Assembly (NCBI GenBank): GCA_031431235.1
Contig: JANPDA010000413.1
Location: 1-21,742 of the forward strand
DNA length: 21,742 bases
Reading direction: 5' to 3'
Origin: JANNSW01 sp031431235
GTDB taxonomy: Bacteria > Pseudomonadota > Alphaproteobacteria > Rhizobiales > Hyphomicrobiaceae
The notes beneath the pieces are model-generated. The model saw only the letters and a list, made by a program, of their open reading frames with translations. It searched no databases and was not told the origin of the DNA. Of the stretch, positions 6,703-15,240 are shown in pieces; position 1 is the first letter of the stretch; each line of letters opens with the position of its first letter. Made by a program: the position numbers and the translations under genes.

Positions 6703-8576
6703 GCCAGCACCGCCGCGCCATCGTGAGCCCGCACGAAATGGCCCCCACCCAGGCCGACGAGCGGCGTCGGACCAGCGCCTTCCACATGGAACGGCTCGGG
6801 CCAGGCGGACGGCTCCGTCATCTGACCCTGCCCGATCGTCTTGAAGTCGAGTGGATGGCCGAGATCGGGATGCGGCACCGAGGCGAGCAGTGCTTTGGTA
6901 TAGGGATGGCGCGGCGAGCGGAACAGGGCCTCGCGCGGCGCGATCTCCACCAGCCGCCCCCGGCACATCACCGCCACCCGATCGGCGATGTAGTTGACCA
7001 CCGCCAGATCGTGCGAGATGAAAAGCAGCGTCAGGCTGAGCTCGGCCTGCAAGTCCTTCAACAGGTTCAGGACCTGCGCGCGTGTCGAGACATCGAGCGC
7101 CGACACCGGCTCGTCGCACACGACCAGCTCCGGCTCGAGGATCAGCGCGCGCCCGATGCCGATGCGCTGGCGCTGCCCGCCCGAGAAGGAATGCGGGAAC
7201 CGGTTGAGAAAGCGCGGATCGATCCCGACCCGGCGCATCAACTCGGCTGCACGTGCGCGCCGCTCCGAGCCGGTGCCGAGCCGATGGATGCCAAGCGGCT
7301 CGATCAGCGCTTCCAGCACCGACATGCGCGGATCGAGCGACCCGAACGGATCCTGGAAGACGTAACTGATCTTGCGGCGGTAGGGAACGAGCGCCTTGTC
7401 GCCGAGCCGCGCCAGATCGACCTCGCCGCTGCCGTCGCGAAAGAGGATCCGGCCCTCGTCGGCATCGACCGCGCCCATGATCATTTTGGCGACCGTCGTC
7501 TTGCCGCAACCAGATTCACCCACCAGCCCCAGGCATTCGCCGCGCTCGATCGAAAAGCTGACGCGGTCGACCGCGGTCACCATCTCGGCCTTGACCGAGC
7601 CGAAGCCGAACGTGTCGCCGCGGATCGCATAGCGCTTGACCACGTCCTCGACCACGAGCAGCGGTCCAGTCATCGCCGGTACCGGTTTCGGCGCCGCCCA
7701 CACCGCCTCGCGCGGGACGTCGACGAGGGGCGCCAGTCGCTCGCCGGGATCGGCATCGACGCGGGGCACCGCACGCATCAGCGCCTTCAGATAGGGATGA
7801 CTGGCCGCCGTGAAGAGATCGCGCGCGGTACCGCTCTCCATCACCTCGCCGCGGTAGACGACCACCACTTCCTCCGCGACATTGGCGACGACGCCCATGT
7901 CGTGGGTGATCATCAGCACGGCCATCCCGAGCTCGGCCTGCATTTCCCGCACGAGACCCAGGATCTGCGCCTGCACGGTGACGTCGAGCGCCGTCGTCGG
8001 CTCGTCGGCAACCAGCAGCGCCGGCCGGCAGATGAGCGCCATCGCGATCATCGCGCGCTGCCTGAGCCCGCCCGACAGCTCGAAGGGATAGCTGCGGAAC
8101 GTGCGCTTGGGATCGGGAAACCGCACGAGCTTCAGCACATCGAGGCAGCGGCTCTCCGCTTCCGAGGTGGTCAGGCTCTCGTGCAGCCGCAGCGCTTCGC
8201 TCACCTGGTTGCCGATCGTGTGCAGCGGCGACAATGACGTCATCGGCTCCTGGAAGATCATCGAGATCCGCGCGCCGCGAATCGCCCGAAAGGCCTGTGA
8301 GCGCGTATCGAGGGCAGCGAGATCGACGATGGGAGCGTGTGCCTTCTGACGATCATGAAAGAGGATCTGGCCGCTGGTGATGCGAGCGATTTGCGGCAGC
8401 AGCCCCATGATCGCTTGCGCGCAGACCGACTTGCCCGAGCCCGATTCGCCAACCAGCGCGACCGAGGAGCGCTGCCGCACCCGAAACGAGATGCCCTTCA
8501 GCGCGTGCAATGGCCCCGCCGGTGTCGCGAACTCGACGGCGAGGTCCTTGACCTCGAGGAGATTGCCCTGGATCAA
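6699..8576 (-). CDS. Fused double ATP-binding subunit of peptide-type ABC importer (DppD-DppF / YejF-like)
   Basis: This 625-residue cytoplasmic protein holds two complete nucleotide-binding domains. Domain 1 has Walker A GESGSGKS (43-50), signature LSGGLRQR (167-174) and Walker B VADEPTTALD (189-198). Domain 2 has Walker A GESGCGKT (353-360), signature FSGGQRQR (464-471) and Walker B VVCDEPVSALD (485-495). Each half ends with an oligopeptide-transporter C-terminal extension (HPYLKALMRAVP; HPYTKALLASVP). All catalytic motifs are intact. The start is taken as TTG at 8574-8576. This codon overlaps the deacetylase stop as TTGA, no ATG exists at a suitable place, and upstream in-frame codons only shadow the deacetylase. 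The overlap ties importer translation to the sugar genes. Confidence 0.9.
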   Translation of the reverse strand: MIQGNLLEVKDLAVEFATPAGPLHALKGISFRVRQRSSVALVGESGSGKSVCAQAIMGLLPQIARITSGQILFHDRQKAHAPIVDLAALDTRSQAFRAIRGARISMIFQEPMTSLSPLHTIGNQVSEALRLHESLTTSEAESRCLDVLKLVRFPDPKRTFRSYPFELSGGLRQRAMIAMALICRPALLVADEPTTALDVTVQAQILGLVREMQAELGMAVLMITHDMGVVANVAEEVVVVYRGEVMESGTARDLFTAASHPYLKALMRAVPRVDADPGERLAPLVDVPREAVWAAPKPVPAMTGPLLVVEDVVKRYAIRGDTFGFGSVKAEMVTAVDRVSFSIERGECLGLVGESGCGKTTVAKMIMGAVDADEGRILFRDGSGEVDLARLGDKALVPYRRKISYVFQDPFGSLDPRMSVLEALIEPLGIHRLGTGSERRARAAELMRRVGIDPRFLNRFPHSFSGGQRQRIGIGRALILEPELVVCDEPVSALDVSTRAQVLNLLKDLQAELSLTLLFISHDLAVVNYIADRVAVMCRGRLVEIAPREALFRSPRHPYTKALLASVPHPDLGHPLDFKTIGQGQMTEPSAWPEPFHVEGAGPTPLVGLGGGHFVRAHDGAAVLA

Positions 8577-9352
8577 GCGCCGGCCCCCGTGGCGCTCTCG
8601 ATCGCGAAGACTTGCGGCGGCGCAAGCCAGCACACGGCCGACGCCCCGGTCGTGCGTGCGAGCAGGGCCTCGATGAAGGTCCAGCAACCCTCGTCGTGGA
8701 CCAGATGATGGGTGAGCAGCCCGGTCGGCTCGCCGACGTCGGCCACTCCCGTGCGCCGTGCTCTCAAGTGCCCGATCAGCTCCAACAGAATTTTCTCCAA
8801 ACCGACGAACCCGCGCGATGTCTTCCAGGCGACGATATCAGCATGAGTGTTCGCCACTGTGAAGCCCGCAATCGGCTCCCTTTCGTCGCGGGGACCATAG
8901 CCGGACAAGCCGCGCAATCCGATTTCGCGCAGACCTGTCAGCAACGCCGGGTCGATCCGGTTCCACGGCGGCACGAAAATTGGGGAAAAGCGCGGGAAGC
9001 TGGCGAGGCGGGAAAAACCCTCCCGCGCCTCTGCCAGCATCGTCTCTGGCTCGCGATGGGCACCGAACTCGGCCGCCTTCGCGCCGGGCGGAGCATGGTT
9101 CCGGTGGCACCAGCCATGCTGGAGCGCATGCGTCGTTTTCGCGCGCCCGATCCGCTCGGCCAGAGCCGAAGTCGCGGGTCTTGGCACCACCGCCAGGGCA
9201 AGCGGAACCAGATAGCGGTCGGACAGGTTGAGCATGCGCTCGAGCTGCGGCGTTGGCTCGATCGCATCGTCATCGCGCCACCACAGGGTCGCCGTGCGTC
9301 CATCCGCCGCCCAGTTGGCAAGCTCGCGGTCGAGATCGACCCAGTCTGTCAT
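8573..9352 (-). CDS. NodB-like polysaccharide deacetylase family protein
   Basis: This 259-residue protein is predicted to remove N- or O-acetyl groups from a sugar, probably with a bound metal. Motifs follow the carbohydrate esterase 4 order. An acidic motif WWRDDDA (about 24-30) replaces TFDDG. A metal-histidine motif HGWCHRNH (79-86) replaces HSxxH. A PPWNR segment (128-132) replaces RxPWG or RxPY. A late LTHHLVHDEG supplies the final histidine. No signal peptide is visible, so it probably acts in the cytoplasm on a nucleotide- or lipid-linked or soluble sugar rather than on wall polymer. It overlaps its upstream glycosyltransferase by 4 bp (9349-9352) and the ABC ATPase by 4 bp. That position suggests it deacetylates a product of these glycosyltransferases, for example an N-acetylhexosamine unit. 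The substrate is inference. Confidence 0.8.
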   Translation of the reverse strand: MTDWVDLDRELANWAADGRTATLWWRDDDAIEPTPQLERMLNLSDRYLVPLALAVVPRPATSALAERIGRAKTTHALQHGWCHRNHAPPGAKAAEFGAHREPETMLAEAREGFSRLASFPRFSPIFVPPWNRIDPALLTGLREIGLRGLSGYGPRDEREPIAGFTVANTHADIVAWKTSRGFVGLEKILLELIGHLRARRTGVADVGEPTGLLTHHLVHDEGCWTFIEALLARTTGASAVCWLAPPQVFAIESATGAGA

Positions 9353-10509
9353 CTCTTGCCCCTTGCCGCCTCGTCGGCCAGCTCCGCGACGAGTCGAGCC
9401 GTTGTCGCAACGCCGTCGAGATTGATCCCCGTCGCCGCCGGAGGCGGTCCGGCAAGTGCCCGCGCGGCAGTCGCGGCAAGCACAGCGGGCGACAGGTGTT
9501 GCTCGTCGAGCACATGGACCAGGCCCCGCGCTTCCAGCAGGCGCGCCCTGTATGTCTGCTCGCTCTCCCCAAGGCCAGCGAACGGCACGACCACATTGCG
9601 GCAGCGGGCAAGCAGCAGATCCATCAGCGTATTGTAGCCCGCCTGCGAGATCGAGAGCGATGCCCGCGACAGCAGGCCACGGAAATCCTGTCGCGCACGC
9701 TCGACCACGACACCTTCGGGAGCGGTTGCACGCAAGCCTTTGAACACCGCCTCATCCAGATTGGCGCCGGCCAGGAACCGCCAGCGCCGGTCCGCGAGCA
9801 GCCCCATTCGCCGCGCCGCCATGGCGGTTTCCATCAGGACCTGCCCGACCGCGCCGCCCCCGACCGAGACAACCACCTCGCCGCGCCCATCCTCGCCCGG
9901 CGGCCCCGCGCCCAACCCTGAGCCGGCAACCACATAGCCCGTATAGGTCAGGCGGTCGCCGATCGCCCCGACGGCCGGGAACGTCGCCTCCAACGGAATG
10001 AGCTTGCCGTCGCCATGCACCAGCACCCGATCGAAGTGCTCGCGCACCAGCTGCACGACGGCGCCAGCCCGTCGGGCATCGTCCCTCTCGACCAGCACGT
10101 CGCGCAAGCTCGAGGCGATCCGGGCGTACGGCCGCAGCTCGTCGATCAGCGGCAGCAGCTCGATCCCGAATTTGTGCCGCCCGAACGGGAAGTGCTCGGT
10201 GATGAGGACGTGGGGGCGCACGCGCCGGGCGAGCGCGAGCAGCCGTTCGCGACGCTCCGCGAGCAGCTCATCGGTCACCGGCCGGCCGGCCGCATCGAGC
10301 AGCTGTTTGAACGACAGATCAGCCGCCCGGATCGCCGGCAGCTCGACCACTTCGGCCCCCTCGAAGCCAAAACCCGGCACCCTCTCGCCGCCAAGCACGA
10401 CCGTCAGCTCGAGGCCCACATCGATGAGGCCGCGCGCGATCGCCGCGGCCCGCGCCACGTGCCCGACGCCAAGCAGATGCTGAACATAGAAGAGCACACG
10501 ACGAGTCAT
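9349..10509 (-). CDS. MurG-like / COG4671-type GT-B glycosyltransferase (second copy)
   Basis: This 386-residue predicted sugar transferase has the GT-B layout. The N-terminal domain opens with VLFYVQHLLGVGHVARAAAI (glycine loop at 14-17). The C-terminal nucleotide-sugar domain has VVVSVGGGAVG (212-222) and SQAGYNTLMDLLLARCRNVV starting at 288, the MurG-type donor-binding signature. It shares SLRDV (134-138) and TYTGY (188-192) with the 416-residue protein at 12905-14155, so the two look like paralogues. There is no signal peptide or clear membrane helix; it is cytoplasmic or peripheral. It overlaps both neighbours by 4 bp. In known relatives the donor is often UDP-GlcNAc; donor and acceptor here are unknown. 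Confidence 0.82.
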   Translation of the reverse strand: MTRRVLFYVQHLLGVGHVARAAAIARGLIDVGLELTVVLGGERVPGFGFEGAEVVELPAIRAADLSFKQLLDAAGRPVTDELLAERRERLLALARRVRPHVLITEHFPFGRHKFGIELLPLIDELRPYARIASSLRDVLVERDDARRAGAVVQLVREHFDRVLVHGDGKLIPLEATFPAVGAIGDRLTYTGYVVAGSGLGAGPPGEDGRGEVVVSVGGGAVGQVLMETAMAARRMGLLADRRWRFLAGANLDEAVFKGLRATAPEGVVVERARQDFRGLLSRASLSISQAGYNTLMDLLLARCRNVVVPFAGLGESEQTYRARLLEARGLVHVLDEQHLSPAVLAATAARALAGPPPAATGINLDGVATTARLVAELADEAARGKR

Positions 10510-11648
10510 CCGCGGACGAGCCCCTCCAAGGCTTTCGCAAACGCCCGGCCTGCCGTCGGGAGATCATGGCAGGCGAGCGCGAAGCCGGCTGCCGCCGCTC
10601 CCATCCGGCGCCGCAGGCCCCCGTCCTCGATCAACGTGCCCACGGCCGCGGCGAAGGCATCCGCATCTCCATAGGCCGGCAGCAGCCCGGTGACACCTTC
10701 GTCGATGACATCGGGCACACCGAGATTGGCAGCACCGACGACCGGCAGGCCTGCCGCCTGCGCTTCCAGAAACACCATGCCGAGCGCCTCCTTGATGGCT
10801 GGCCAGACCAGCAGATCGCACGCCGCGTAGATCGCCGCGAGATCCTCTCCCGTGCGACGGCCGAGCCAGCGAACCCGGTCGCCGAGTGGACCAAATGCTG
10901 CGCGCACGTCTCCTTCCGCCTCCCCATCGCCCACGACGATCAGCGTCCAGGGTTTTGCCTCCAGTCGCACCAATGCTCGAGCCAACAGCCGATAGGACGC
11001 AAGCTTGGCCCCATCACGCATCATGCCGACCGCCAGCAGCAATGGCCCATCGCCGGCCAGACCAGCATTTGCCAGCAGCGCGCCTCGGTGCCTGTCACGA
11101 TCGAGCCGCGCCGTCATCAACGGGCGGCAATCGATGAAAGGGGGAAGTTGCCGGTATCGGCTCGGGCTCGCGAGCAGCGCCAGCACGCCGGCGCGATCCG
11201 ACCGGTTGAGGCCGATCACCAGGTCGACGACCCCGAGCGCCGCCGCGACGGCATCGTGGCCGAGCGCCCAGGCGCCATCAGCCTGCTTGCCGGCATGGGA
11301 GGCTTCGGCGATGGCATAGGGAATGCCGAGCGCCTGTGCGATCGTTGGCCCGAGCCAATCCGGCGCCTTGTGATAGAGATGGTAGGTGAGCCAGACGCGC
11401 GGCCGCTCGGCCTCGGTCCCGCCAGCGAGCCGGCGCGCGAGCCGTCCTGCGAGCCGAAGTCCCACCTCGCGCAGCCTTGCCTGCCGCGCCCGGTCGCCCC
11501 TGCCGTCATAGCTCCTGAACCGACTCACGATCTCGACAGAATGACCCGCCTCGGCGAGTGCCCGCAGCAGCATCCGCCCGATCAGCCGGTCGCCCGAGGG
11601 CGGCCCGCGATCAGGCGCGTTGAGCGGCGCGTAGAACGCGATCCGCAT
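10506..11648 (-). CDS. GT4-type glycosyltransferase
   Basis: This 380-residue GT-B glycosyltransferase begins MRIAFYAPLNAPDRGPPSGD, the usual N-terminal glycine loop of family 4 enzymes. It has a donor domain with LLLAVGMMRDGAKL (about 203-216) and the retaining-enzyme EX7E motif (Glu287 and Glu295, in KEALGMVFLEAQAAGLPVV). The start at 11648 has an excellent GGGAGGAG ribosome site 8 bases upstream and overlaps the preceding gene by 38 bp. Longer in-frame starts only shadow that gene. The stop overlaps the next glycosyltransferase by 4 bp. It probably transfers a sugar from a nucleotide donor with retention of configuration. Substrates are unknown, and no membrane segment is seen. Confidence 0.85.
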   Translation of the reverse strand: MRIAFYAPLNAPDRGPPSGDRLIGRMLLRALAEAGHSVEIVSRFRSYDGRGDRARQARLREVGLRLAGRLARRLAGGTEAERPRVWLTYHLYHKAPDWLGPTIAQALGIPYAIAEASHAGKQADGAWALGHDAVAAALGVVDLVIGLNRSDRAGVLALLASPSRYRQLPPFIDCRPLMTARLDRDRHRGALLANAGLAGDGPLLLAVGMMRDGAKLASYRLLARALVRLEAKPWTLIVVGDGEAEGDVRAAFGPLGDRVRWLGRRTGEDLAAIYAACDLLVWPAIKEALGMVFLEAQAAGLPVVGAANLGVPDVIDEGVTGLLPAYGDADAFAAAVGTLIEDGGLRRRMGAAAAGFALACHDLPTAGRAFAKALEGLVRG

Positions 11649-12918
11649 CAGCGGTGCTCCTCCCACTTCCGTCATCTGCCGCGCTCGCGAGTCCGAAGCG
11701 CGCAGCCAGTGGACCGATCGTAGCCTCATGACTGAACGCGGCGCGAACCCGCGCCATGCCTGCCTCGCCCAGCCGCCGGCGCAAGGCCGGATCCCTGAGC
11801 AGCTGCTCGATGGCAATGGCGAGCGCGCCGGCATCGTCCGGTGGCACCAGCAGCCCCGTCGCGCCCTCGGTGATGAGCTCGGGGATTGCCGACACCCTAG
11901 TCGCAATGCAGGCGAGCCGCTGGCTCTGGGCTTCCATCAGCACATTCGGCAGCCCGTCACGATCGCCGTCACGCGCTATCCGGCTCGCCAGCACGAACAG
12001 ATCCGCACTGCGATACTCGGCCAGAACCTGCTCCTGCGTCCGCGCGCCGAGCCAATCGATCCGGCCGGCCATGCCGAGTTGCTCCGCCATGCGTTTGAGC
12101 CCGGACAGGCCCTCGCCGCCACCCACGTGCCTGAGCCGCCAGTCGAGCTCCTGCGGTAGCCGGGAAAGCGCAGAGAGCAGAATGTCGTAGCCCTTCTTTT
12201 CGACCACGCGGCCGACCGACAGCAGCACTGCCGGACCGGTCCGCGATGGCCGGTCCGGCGGCGGGGCAAAGCGCAACAGATCGAGGCCGTGATAGAGCAG
12301 TTGCACCTTGCCGGCATCGCCCGGCGCGGCGATGCTGCGCAAATGCTCCACGTTGGTGCGGGTACAGGTGACGAGCCAGTCGAGCGACGCGAGCTTCTCT
12401 GCCTTCTCCCAAGCGGGCGAGGTATAGATGTCCTTGGCGTGCGCCGAGCAGTTCCACGGCAGACCGCGCAGCAAGGCTGCATAGCGCGCGACGGAAGCAG
12501 GCGTATGCAGGAAATGGGCGTAGATCGACGCCGTTGCTCCATCCATCTCGCTCGCCAGCACCAGAGCCTGGCCGAACCGGCGGAGCCGGTTGCGCGTCGG
12601 ATCACGGCGGAGGTCGCGGATGAAGGCGCGGCGGGCGGCCCGATAGCCGGCAAGCCGTCTGACCCGCCACCAGGCAGCGAGCAACCGCCGCGGCTCCTCG
12701 TGCAGGTACTCGGGCAGATAGGCGACCGGCGCGGTGATCGCCCGATGCACGGGATGGATCTTGCCGTCGCTCGGCCGGCGCATCGAATAGATGACGAAAT
12801 CGAGGCCCAGCCGCTGCAGGCTCAACAGCTCCTGGGCGATGAACGTCTCCGACAGCCGTGGATAGCCCTTCAGCAGAACGGCGACCCGTCCGGTCGAGCG
12901 GCTGTCAGCCATCGCCAT
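11611..12918 (-). CDS. GT4-type glycosyltransferase, exopolysaccharide (AmsK/WcaL-like) branch
   Basis: This 435-residue GT-B enzyme has the N-terminal LLKGYPRLSETFIAQELLSL (15-34), which is typical of colanic-acid and amylovoran-type transferases. The donor domain has SVGRVVEKKGYDILLSAL (234-251) and DGLPNVLMEAQSQRLACIAT (from 321). Asp321 and Glu329 stand in the EX7E positions, a variation usual in this branch. The start is ATG at 12918 or the in-frame ATG at 12912; neither has a strong ribosome site, so re-initiation after the upstream stop (8-14 bp overlap) is likely. It overlaps the next GT4 gene by 38 bp. The donor and acceptor sugars cannot be read from sequence. Confidence 0.86.
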   Translation of the reverse strand: MAMADSRSTGRVAVLLKGYPRLSETFIAQELLSLQRLGLDFVIYSMRRPSDGKIHPVHRAITAPVAYLPEYLHEEPRRLLAAWWRVRRLAGYRAARRAFIRDLRRDPTRNRLRRFGQALVLASEMDGATASIYAHFLHTPASVARYAALLRGLPWNCSAHAKDIYTSPAWEKAEKLASLDWLVTCTRTNVEHLRSIAAPGDAGKVQLLYHGLDLLRFAPPPDRPSRTGPAVLLSVGRVVEKKGYDILLSALSRLPQELDWRLRHVGGGEGLSGLKRMAEQLGMAGRIDWLGARTQEQVLAEYRSADLFVLASRIARDGDRDGLPNVLMEAQSQRLACIATRVSAIPELITEGATGLLVPPDDAGALAIAIEQLLRDPALRRRLGEAGMARVRAAFSHEATIGPLAARFGLASAADDGSGRSTADADRVLRAAQRA

Positions 12919-14155
12919 GCACGAGCCGGAGCCGCTGGCGTGGGGCGAGCGCCTCGCCCAGCCACCGGTCGACCATCAGGTTGATGGCGTCGAACCCTTC
13001 GAGCAGGCCCGGGATCGGCACGCTGGAGGGGCGCGGCTGGTGGGCCAGCGCCTTGATGGCGCCCGCCATCAGCCTCGGGTCGGCGCCTGCCGCTTCCGAC
13101 AGCATGCGCACGAGCCCCAGCTCCTGCATCCGCTTGGCCCGGATCGTCTGCTCGAGGCGGGGGTGCGACCGCGGCACGATGAGCGCCGGCTTGTCGTAGG
13201 AGAGAATCTCGCAGAACGTGTTGTAGCCGCCCATCGCAACGACACCGACCGACCGGCGCATCATCTTGCCGAGGTTGTTGACGAAGGTTTTCACCTCGAC
13301 CCGGTCGAGCAGCGCGGCCCGCCTCGAAAAACGTGCCTGCTCCTCGGCCGGCATGAATGGGCCGAACACGATCTTCGCACGATAGGGGATCGCCGCATCC
13401 TGCTCGTAGGCCGCGAGCACCCAATCGACGAGCTCGACGCCATCGCCGCCCCCCCCTGTGGTCACGAGAACATAGGGCTCCTCGCCGGGCGACTCGGCCG
13501 TGGCCACCGGTGGCGTCAAAGCTGTAACCGGCTCCTCCCCGCCATCGCGCCTGAGGTAGCCCGTATAGGTGATCTTGTTTCTGACCGAGGCCGGTAACTC
13601 GATCCCCTCGAGCGGATCGTAGATGCGCTCACACCCATAGATCCAGATGTCGTCATAGAGATCGGCGAGCGCGGGCAACGCATCCTTGCGCTCCCATTCG
13701 AACTTCAAGGTCTCGGGATCGTCCATCACGTCGCGCAGGCCAAGCACCAGCCTGGTACCCCGCGACTTCAGATACACGAGCGTGTTCTCGACTTCGCCGC
13801 GCAGACCGAGGGGCTCCTTGTCGACGATGAACACATGCGGCCGGAACGTCTCCGCCGCACAGCGGATGATGTTCTGGCGGATCGAGGACGCGATCTCGAT
13901 CGAGACGTCCAGACCGCGCGCCGTGTAGCTGCCATTGCGCAGCTTGACCACGCCGGGAAACCGGATGAAGTCGACGCGGGGCTTGAAGGGATAGCTGCCG
14001 ATGATCGGCAGTCCCGACAGAATGAGAACCGACACGTCGTCGCGGTGATCGACCAGCGAATGCGCGATCGCCCGGCATCGCGAAAGATGACCGAGACCAA
14101 AGGAATCATGACTGTAGATCAGCAGCCTTGTACTCGCCTGGCCGGGCTTACTCAT
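12905..14155 (-). CDS. COG4671-type predicted glycosyltransferase (MurG-like, first copy)
   Basis: This 416-residue protein opens with LLIYSHDSFGLGHLSRCRAI (11-30), characteristic of the COG4671 'predicted glycosyl transferase' group. Later motifs are GLRDV (139-143), TYTGY (196-200), VTTGGGGDG (231-239) and GGYNTFCEILSYDKPALIVP (from 309). The last is the donor-binding signature shared with MurG. Order and motifs match the 386-residue protein at 9349-10509. ATG 14155 is preceded by GAGGGG at a good distance. The gene lies 56 bases after the radical SAM gene, the largest gap in the first nine genes of the operon. It probably transfers a sugar in the cytoplasm or at the inner membrane face. 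The acceptor is unknown. Confidence 0.84.
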   Translation of the reverse strand: MSKPGQASTRLLIYSHDSFGLGHLSRCRAIAHSLVDHRDDVSVLILSGLPIIGSYPFKPRVDFIRFPGVVKLRNGSYTARGLDVSIEIASSIRQNIIRCAAETFRPHVFIVDKEPLGLRGEVENTLVYLKSRGTRLVLGLRDVMDDPETLKFEWERKDALPALADLYDDIWIYGCERIYDPLEGIELPASVRNKITYTGYLRRDGGEEPVTALTPPVATAESPGEEPYVLVTTGGGGDGVELVDWVLAAYEQDAAIPYRAKIVFGPFMPAEEQARFSRRAALLDRVEVKTFVNNLGKMMRRSVGVVAMGGYNTFCEILSYDKPALIVPRSHPRLEQTIRAKRMQELGLVRMLSEAAGADPRLMAGAIKALAHQPRPSSVPIPGLLEGFDAINLMVDRWLGEALAPRQRLRLVHGDG

Positions 14156-14211
14156 TGCTCTACCCCTCGCCGTCCACGTTCTGCCCGCAATGCCCCGGTT
14201 CGCTCCAGCCC

Positions 14212-15240
14212 TCAGGCCAGCGCGACCCGTCCCTCGGCATCCAGGCCTCGTCCCTTCTTCAGATCGACCTTGAAGCCGAGATTCTCGGCGTTCGAGTACG
14301 AGCAGCCCTTGCAGATATCGAATTGCTTCAGGAATCCCTTGCGGCGCGCTTCCAGCGCCGGCGTCGACAGATAGGCGGCTTTGAATCCGACTTTGGCGAT
14401 GTTGGGGAGCTGCACCATCTGGTCATAGTCGATGCAGCACAACCCCAGATCGCCATTCCAGAACACGACCGTCTGATAGAGCGGCGTCGAGCAGGTGGAG
14501 CGGCCGACGTCGGTCGGATGCCGTTTCAGCTCGTCCCTGGTCGGCACGAAGCGCAACGCCACTTCCTTCTCTTCATCCGAGGTATAGGAGCCGATCGAGA
14601 AGGTCTTGAACCGGATGCGGTCGAAACCGGCCGTGCGCGCCCACGCCGTCATCTCGTCCATCTGGTGCTCCGAATAGGAGGTCAGCAGCGTCTGCAGGAC
14701 GCAGAGCGGATTCGTTGCGCCCAACCGCTCACGTACCTTCAGAAACCGCTCGATGTTCGCCTTCACCTCGTCGAAATCCGACAGGACCCGGTAGCTTTCC
14801 TGGGCCTCCTTGGAGAAGCCATCCATGCACAGATTGACGCGGCCGAGCCCTGCCGTGATCAGCCGCTCGCACATCTGCTCGGAGAGTTTCGTCGCATTCG
14901 TCGACAGGAATGTGTCATGGCCGTGCCTGGTTGCGTAGGCGATGAAATCGGGCAGATGCGGATTGATCGTCGGCTCGCCCGAAAAATTGAAATAGATCTG
15001 CGGCTTTTCCTCCTCGTCGAGGAAGTCGTCGATGATCCGCTCGAACACGGGGAGCTTCATCAGCCCGCGCTTCCTCGTCATGGCGATCGTCACCGGACAC
15101 ACTGGGCAGCGCAGATTGCAGGAATTGGTCACGTCGATGATGATGATCGAGGGCAGCTTCGCGAAATAGGAGAGCGGCAGCAACCTCGCAAACTCCCACT
15201 TCACCAACTCGCCTTCAGGTAGGATGCTGCCATTGGCCAT
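14212..15240 (-). CDS. Radical SAM/SPASM-type protein
   Basis: This 342-residue enzyme has the radical SAM [4Fe-4S] motif CNLRCPVC (Cys41, Cys45, Cys48) and the SAM-binding segment FSGEPTINPHL (86-96). A C-terminal SPASM/twitch-like cysteine set (Cys250, Cys268-Cys269, Cys310 and Cys313 in CKGC) should hold one auxiliary cluster. Relatives abstract hydrogen from peptides, sugars or alcohols. The reaction here is unknown. The ATG at 15238-15240 is chosen because GAGGAA sits six bases upstream; the preceding in-frame residues (a Gly/Pro/Gln-rich stretch) do not look like protein. It is the first large gene of the operon, ahead of four glycosyltransferases. A sugar or aminoglycoside-like substrate fits the neighbours, while a peptide substrate would fit SPASM enzymes in general. 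Confidence 0.9.
   Translation of the reverse strand: MANGSILPEGELVKWEFARLLPLSYFAKLPSIIIIDVTNSCNLRCPVCPVTIAMTRKRGLMKLPVFERIIDDFLDEEEKPQIYFNFSGEPTINPHLPDFIAYATRHGHDTFLSTNATKLSEQMCERLITAGLGRVNLCMDGFSKEAQESYRVLSDFDEVKANIERFLKVRERLGATNPLCVLQTLLTSYSEHQMDEMTAWARTAGFDRIRFKTFSIGSYTSDEEKEVALRFVPTRDELKRHPTDVGRSTCSTPLYQTVVFWNGDLGLCCIDYDQMVQLPNIAKVGFKAAYLSTPALEARRKGFLKQFDICKGCSYSNAENLGFKVDLKKGRGLDAEGRVALA

Noticed and set aside
4801..6726. 641-codon open frame on the plus strand opposite the binding protein
   Set aside because: It is antisense to a well-recognised family, its residues follow GC codon bias (Arg, His, Glu, Val), and no domain or ribosome site is seen. Similar long antisense frames at 6633-8237, 10566-11723 and 1058-1933 were rejected for the same reason.
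2562..8576. Idea that the ABC system exports the glycoconjugate
   Set aside because: A signal-peptide-bearing SBP_bac_5 protein and DppB/DppC-type permeases mark it as an importer.
8573..12918. Mycothiol or bacillithiol synthesis genes
   Set aside because: The deacetylase is NodB-like, not the LmbE type (MshB/BshB), and no cysteine ligase or thiol-adding gene is present.
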